Of a stretch of DNA of 64,000 nucleotides, positions 58,719 through 64,000 are shown piece by piece. Every line of letters starts with the position of its first letter. Position 1 is the stretch's first letter. Origin of the DNA: Rhizoclosmatium globosum (taxonomy: Eukaryota; Chytridiomycota; Chytridiomycetes; Chytridiales; Chytriomycetaceae); the NCBI GenBank assembly GCA_002104985.1, contig MCGO01000119.1:57971-121970 (forward strand). Direction: 5' to 3'. The notes under the pieces are model-generated. The model saw only the letters and a program-made list of their open reading frames with translations. It was not told the origin of the DNA and searched no databases. The translations under genes were made by a program, and so were the position numbers.

Positions 58719-60313
58719 ATGTCATCAGAAAAGCAGCCCAACCGTCGTCTCTGCCACCTCGTTCTCTGCTCAGCCCAGTTTCTCGACGTTTTCCTGGGAC
58801 TCACCATCATTCTTCCCATCATCTCCGAATCCCTGAATCCATCACCAAGTGAAGCTCAATGGATCCTGTCGGCTTACAACCTTACCTTTGGAGGCCTCCT
58901 CCTCCTATTTGGCAGGCTAACTGATTGTTTGGGAAGAAGAAGGGAGTTGTGTTTGGGATGGGATGGTTGACGATAACGTCAATCTACTGTGGGTATGTTT
59001 GGTTTCAAACTCTATTGGACTTTATTTGTAATCAACTGAGGCTGATTCACTCGATTCACCAGATTCGCACCGTCCGTCAAGCATTTGATCATCGGAAGAG
59101 CATTACAAGGCATTGGCGCTGCTGCCAACATCCCATCTGCCGTTGGTGCGATTACCGACCTGTTCTCTGATCCTGCTGAACGGAACATTGCGCTTTCGCA
59201 GTTTGGAGCTGCATCTCCGCTTGGATTCATTAGTGGGCTTTTCATTAGTGGAACTATTGGACAGGCGGCTGGGTGGAGAGCTGTGTTCTTTTTGTATGCG
59301 GGACTGACGTTTCTTACAATGGCTGCCGGCATTATTGTACTGCCGAAAGATAAGGCTTATGAAGGGAATCTATGGGATCAAGCTGCCAAGATTGATTACT
59401 TTGGAGCATTGGTTTCGACAACGTCATTATTATGTTTATTTACGCTATTTCTGCGGGATCTATTGCTGGATGGGCTTCTGCCGAAATTCTGTCCACGTTG
59501 ATTTTATCAATCATTGGAATGGTAGTTTTCGTTTGGTGGGAGCAAAAGGCCCCTGTTCCATTGATTCCAAAGACTTTCTTCAACCCACAAACGACGTTGA
59601 TAATTATCATGACGTTCTTGGTCTTTTTCGGGTAGGTCCCTGTATCCGTCAACCTTTGAATGATAATTTCTATTCAGATTCAACGGTTTCGCCATCTTCG
59701 CAAACCTCTCGCTACTCAATATATACAAGTCTCAACCGTCATGACAGCAGTCCATCTCATCCCCATGATGGTTGTCGGATTTTAACCGCATCAGCAACAG
59801 GGTACCTAGCGACACGTTACCCAAACCCACTCCCCTTCCTCATCTTTGGCCATTGTTCTATGATCGTAGCCGCATCCTCTTCTCCTTTGCCGCGCATCAA
59901 TTACGTACTGGGCTCTAGCCTTCCCTGCGCTCTGCACAATTGTTCTTGGGTTCGACGTTGTCTTCAACTTTTTCAATATCCTGTTGATGACGTCTGTGAG
60001 TGAGGAGCATCGATCTTTTGCGGGCGGTATGTTGAATACGGTCGTGCAGTTGGGGAGTGGAATCGGGATTGCGGTGGAGTTTACGGTTGCGGATACGATT
60101 ACCGGGTTGAGTAAGAATGTGGAAGATATTTCAGATGGATATAGAGCAACGTTTTGGATGGATATTGGGGTGTTTTTCGTTTCTTTGGTGCTTGGGGTTG
60201 CGTTTAGAAAGTTTTGGAGTTTGACAGCACCGCCTGTGTCACAGGTGAGTGAGAATTGGAGCTGGGGGATAAAACTTCATCGGAGCTATTGGTGTCGTCT
60301 TAGGTTGTTATAA
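58719..60313 (+). CDS. MFS transporter (DHA2-like)
   Basis: The frame from the ATG at 58719 gives FLDVFLGLTIILPIISESL, SEAQWILSAYNLTFGGLLLLFGRLTDCLGRR (with motif A), then after an intron IIGRALQGIGAAANIPSAVGAITDLF, GFISGLFISGTIGQAAGWRAVFFLYA, and the tail EEHRSFAGGMLNTVVQLGSGIGIAV. These are typical of fungal 12-14 TMS proton antiporters for small toxic molecules. Introns lie near 58995-59055 and 59634-59690. Frame breaks occur near 58940, 59460, 59745 and 59930. It is a different subfamily from the DHA2 gene at 37678-39471. The substrate is unknown. Confidence 0.75.
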
Positions 60314-60450
60314 TTACCTAATAAATAATGTGATACGCTTTTGAGGGTACATTTGACAACTTATCTATTCAACTCACTAATGACAAAATACAAGAGAAAC
60401 ACATGGATTCAACTCAACGTAAATAGACGTAAAAGAGGAGAAACTCGCAA

Positions 60451-62069
60451 TCACAGCATCCCCTCACTTTTGAGCATGTTTTCTCGCAAGCTTGATTTCA
60501 TTTGGAAAGTCTGTACAAAGGTGAACCGGTTCTTTGCATTTCCAGCAGCTTGACTGTCAATCTTGAAGTCCAAACCATAGGCAGCGGGCTTCCATTCGAA
60601 CTGGTCAATGTACTCAAACTATTAGGACCAGGTGTCCGCAACTTGATCTTGAGAATATCATCTGTCGCGATGGTTAGCACCAAACAACCCAAAACACCCA
60701 GAAAAGACAATAATTACCAGCCAAATCCTCAACATCCTCAATATCCAACAAATCAATAAACCGCAAAAACTTATAACTCGGTCTAATATTCCCAGCACTC
60801 CCTCCAGCACCACCTCCAAACCCCCCTCCGCCGCCGCCAACGGTCTGAAATACGCACTCCCAAATCCACCCGTCTTCTCATACGTCGTAACCATAATCAA
60901 ATCATTACACAAAAACAGCTTATTCCGAACAGCGCGGTTATCCATCGCGTCAATCGTGAGCAGGCATTTACGATTGTTGGCAATGATTGTTGCGGGACAG
61001 TCTTTTGTTTCGCGTTGTGCTTGGAAGAGGAGGACTGTTGATTTGATTTGACCCATTTTTCGTCGACGGAGTGGGCAATGTTTTCCATTGCTGTGATTGC
61101 TTGGAGGATGATTGGTTTTTCGGCGTGTGTGTCCGGGGTTTGTTTGTTGAGTTCTGTGTGAATGGGAGGATAGGTGAGTTTGTTTTTTTTTGATGGAAGT
61201 GTTGGGGGAATGGAGAATTTTACCTCGGAGGAGGAGAGGGTATCTCGTCAGACGCTGGAAAGGTTTCAAAAGCAGTTCTTTCAGTTCAGTGAACTTTGTT
61301 TCACGAGACTTTGTACATTGAGCGAGAAAGTTTTTGAAGTTTTCGTCCTTGTTTTGGCAGTCCATGATTGTCTTTTCTGAACGTTCTCTGTTGTCAATGT
61401 ATATGACGTACAATTTCTCAAGTTTGTGAGACTATCGTTTGAATTGTTAATTCCTTGGAAAGTCATGCAACTTGTTCCTCACGTTTTCGAGGAAGACTTC
61501 TGAAATTTTGGAATCTGTAGGAGACCATGATTGATCGTCACAGACTTCTTTCATACTTGCCAGAATTTTGGTATGTAATTCATGCAATTCATCTTGATTC
61601 AGTGATGGGAGTTAGTATATTTCGTCCCACCCTTCCTATACTCCAGCGTTATCGTTTCTAAATTCATTCCTTCCAACGCAATTGAGAAAGCACGTTTACA
61701 GCGCATCGCTCACTGCTTCTTAACTGATTGACCTCCTACACTAACAACTTAAGACTCACCCATCCCTTCAAAAATAGTCTTCATAGCATAATCCGAGAGA
61801 ATATTTAATTCCCTGAGTTTCCGTTGAATGACTTCCTTAACGATAGTGAGTTCATGGTAATACGTTTCTTCGGTAGTCAGAATTTCGAGGACGGCGTAAC
61901 CGCGTTTAGAGCCGGATGGGTCGTGTGTGATGTAGTAGTATGGGTCTTTGCTCTGTTTGTGTGTGTGTGGGGAGTGGAGTGGAAATGGAGTTGGTGTGTT
62001 GAGTGGAATGAGGCTGGTTTGAGTGTTCAAGTGGAAGGAACAACCAAGGGATGGCAATAGAGGATCCAA
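60451..62069 (-). CDS. Rho guanine-nucleotide exchange factor (DH-PH)
   Basis: The first visible exon (from about 62008 downward) contains DH conserved region 1 (RGYAVLEILTTEETYYHELTI). Later exons carry SHKLEKLYVIYIDNRERSE and the hallmark CR3 helix ELLLKPFQRLTRYPLLLR. A PH-like region follows (KCLLTIDAMDNRAVRNKLFLCNDLIMV; NRFTFVQTF), with the stop at 60451. DH domains activate Rho/Cdc42 GTPases for polarity and actin control. The 5' end is uncertain: the frame opens at a non-ATG codon and an acceptor (CAAACAG) lies just before SKDPYYY, so an upstream exon is expected. In-frame interruptions near 61445 and 61240 are introns or base losses. Confidence 0.78.
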
Positions 62070-62668
62070 AATGCTTTGTACGTTGCGTGTTGTTGATGCG
62101 TTCTGCGGCAGAACTCCTATCGCTAAACTTGAGGTTGTGCTGCTCCACCGCCAGTCCGCAAACCCCCATCACATCACCTCCTCCATCCTTTCACAGCCAG
62201 ACTCTTCCAGTAGAAAATTGTGGTATAGAATGCTTAAGGTAACGGAACACACCTCCGAGCCAGGAGTAATAGGAGCAATCCAGTTGATAGTGACCGAGTT
62301 CCAGTCATCGGCATCCTACAACGAGCCCCAATTCAGCTACACTACTTCAACAACACAAAACAAGACAAAGCAAGCACGTACATCCGGCAGTGTCCCCGAT
62401 ATCGCATCAATCAGAAAGGGAGTAAGCAACACCATCGCATCGGCCGAGTACAACGGCGACCGAAGAAGCGGCGGATCTAGCGCCGCTTACGTAAGCCTCT
62501 TCTCCTTCTTGCCACTGTGACTGACTACAAACCAATCATGTCATCGGGAAGCGAGCCAACGTCCATCTTTTTCAAAGTACTTTTTTCACTATCCAATTTT
62601 CTTCTTTCACCACACAAAACACACACCCAAACACACAACCCTCTTCTCAAAAACAACCTCAAAAACAA
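62070..62668 (+). other. Region between RhoGEF and PP2A, possible short exon
   Basis: On the plus strand a frame from an ATG at 62231 to 62520 gives a Ser/Thr-rich polypeptide (ASYNEPQFSYTTSTTQNK; SVPDIASIRKGVSN) ending just after a good splice donor (GTAAGC). It might be an unplaced exon or chance. The CA-rich stretch at 62600-62660 precedes the PP2A start codon. Upstream exon(s) of the minus-strand RhoGEF may also lie here. Confidence 0.25.
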
Positions 62669-64000
62669 ATGGCCGCCCGCATCGTTGAAAACGTGTCTGA
62701 AGTGATGGCTGGGTGTCGACGCTGATGGAGTGCAAACAATTGAGTGAGGCCGATGTGAAGAAACTGTGCGAGAAGGTGCGTGTCGCTTTGATTGGTTCGG
62801 CTCTCGTTGTTGGACTCGCTGGACGAGTACTCGTGGGTACTTGGTTGGAAGGGAGGGAAAGGGAGAGACGGACGAGTAAGAGGACAGAGCCTTGTCAAAT
62901 AATGGTCAATCAATGGTCACTCGAAACGCGTGGCCAGCCTTCAAATCCCGGTATCAAATATTGAAGTGAATAGAAGGGAGGGGGAGGCTGTGCTTCAGTT
63001 AGCCAATACCTCCTCAATTGAAAGCGGTGTCTCTGGTGTGCCCCCACTCAGCAACTGCAACAGCATCAAGGGCCCCTCAATACTATTGTATTATGGATTA
63101 TTTGAATAGTGATTCGCGCTCATGAGGAGGGACCCCCTTTTACCATCGCTTGGACAAACCCACCCTGTCACATTGACTAACCCCATCGTTAAAAACTAAA
63201 AAAGGCCCGCGAAATCCTTATGGAAGAATCAAACGTCCAACCAGTCCGCTGCCCCGTAACCGTCTGCGGTGACATCCACGGTCAATTCCACGACCTCATG
63301 GAACTCTTTAAAATCGGTGGAAACTGTCCAGACACAAACTACCTCTTCATGGGTGACTACGTCGACCGTGGTTACTATTCCGTCGAGACTGTCTCTCTCC
63401 TCGTCTCCCTCAAAGTCCGGTACCGTGACCGTGTCACCATCCTCAGAGGAAACCATGAATCCAGACAGATTACTCAGGTCTATGGGTTCTATGATGAGTG
63501 CTTGAGAAAGTATGGGAATGCGAATGTTTGGAAGTATTTCACCGATTTGTTTGATTACCTTCCGTTGACGGCTTTGATTGATGATAGGTGGGTAACATAT
63601 ATTATGTGGAAGTGAGCGAGCGAACAGAGAAACAAAGATAGTGAGCGCAGCGAACGGACTTTGCGAACATTGCATAGGGAGGTCACGACCGGAGCCCTTT
63701 ACCTTCAGCGGAGCCAAAAAATGAATGAGCGCAGCGAACAACCTCTCGCGAAGCGAATTGCATAGGCAAGCCTTGACCGGAGCTCGATGTGATCAGGCAA
63801 ATCCAAAGAAAATAGCGAACGAAGTGAAATTGACCAAGGAAGCAATGAGAAAGAACCAGTGTTGACCACACATATAAAAACCACACCTTAACTAATAACG
63901 AAAAAACAAAAAAGATCTTCTGTCTCCACGGAGGACTCTCCCCCTCCATCGACACACTCGACCGTCCGCTCCCTCGACCGTATCCAAGAAGTGCCCCACG
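62669..64000 (+). CDS. PP2A catalytic subunit (PPP family), 3' end outside window
   Basis: Exon 1 (62669-62775), exon 2 (63205-63587) and exon 3 (from about 63914). The match to PP2Ac is close: [86 protein letters not shown] and [13 protein letters not shown]. The PPP metal motifs GDIHG, GDYVDRG and GNHE are intact. PP2A is an essential Ser/Thr phosphatase acting with A and B subunits. One base is missing near 62711 and two near 63963 (between TLD and [11 protein letters not shown]). Introns are unusually long here (429 and about 326 bp); the second carries repeats. Such breaks in an essential gene point to sequence error. Confidence 0.9.
63643..63788. repeat. Two degenerate ~60-bp direct repeats in PP2A intron 2
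   Basis: The block GAGCGCAGCGAAC...TTGCATAGGG...GACCGGAGCCC (63643-63696) recurs as GAGCGCAGCGAAC...TTGCATAGGC...GACCGGAGCTC (63727-63788). Related words GAGCGAGCGAAC and GCGAACGAAGTGAA flank them. The same style of word (GAGCGGAGCGAAC on the minus strand) occurs at about 42364 beside the minisatellite. Confidence 0.7.

Overview
This window is eukaryotic nuclear DNA from a fungus, most likely an early-diverging, chytrid-like lineage. Almost every gene has short GT-AG introns (about 38-70 nt), intergenic gaps are often under 50 bp, and Zn2Cys6 regulators mark it as fungal. It also keeps families that many ascomycete yeasts lack: AGGF1-, LENG8-, TTC14- and SHPRH-like proteins, a concentrative nucleoside transporter, alpha-1,4-glycosyltransferases of the A4GALT type and plant-style F-box/LRR proteins. 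The phylum is inference; the fungal call is firm.

Layout. 1-1488: two F-box/LRR genes (-). 1747-8007: three tandem Zn2Cys6 regulators (+), the second with two zinc clusters. 8021-9244: TTC14-like protein (-). 9289-14971: three glycerophosphodiesterase (GDPD) paralogues (+) with a Thr-rich secreted protein between copies 2 and 3. 15053-20259: a LENG8/THP3-like SAC3 protein and a DUF3712-like membrane protein. 20492-32362: seven A4GALT-like GT32 genes, all (-), with one (+) F-box-like/Cys-rich gene inside. 32552-43634: coiled-coil protein, Arp1, membrane protein, AGGF1-like protein, DHA2 transporter, Na+/H+ exchanger, and NDUFB8-like complex I subunit whose last intron holds a 9-bp minisatellite. 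44096-49520: an ABCC transporter, then a secreted precursor with five copies of a two-cysteine peptide between Kex2-type sites. 50151-64000: SHPRH-like helicase/E3, HD-domain protein, two mini Zn2Cys6 proteins, nucleoside transporter, MFS transporter, RhoGEF, and the PP2A catalytic subunit running off the end.

The most interesting item is the 48734-49520 repeat precursor, built like an alpha-type mating pheromone or a Kex2-processed cyclic-peptide precursor. Next are the GT32 array and the family of Zn2Cys6 variants (single, double, stand-alone).

A technical pattern matters for every entry. Many genes, including housekeeping ones (Arp1, PP2A), carry isolated frame breaks that are nearly all repaired by adding one base. 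Other long genes (ABCC 3,954 nt, NHE 2,064 nt, TF1 1,965 nt) are clean. I therefore treat most breaks as probable consensus deletions rather than pseudogenes, and note them per gene. CDS spans below include introns.
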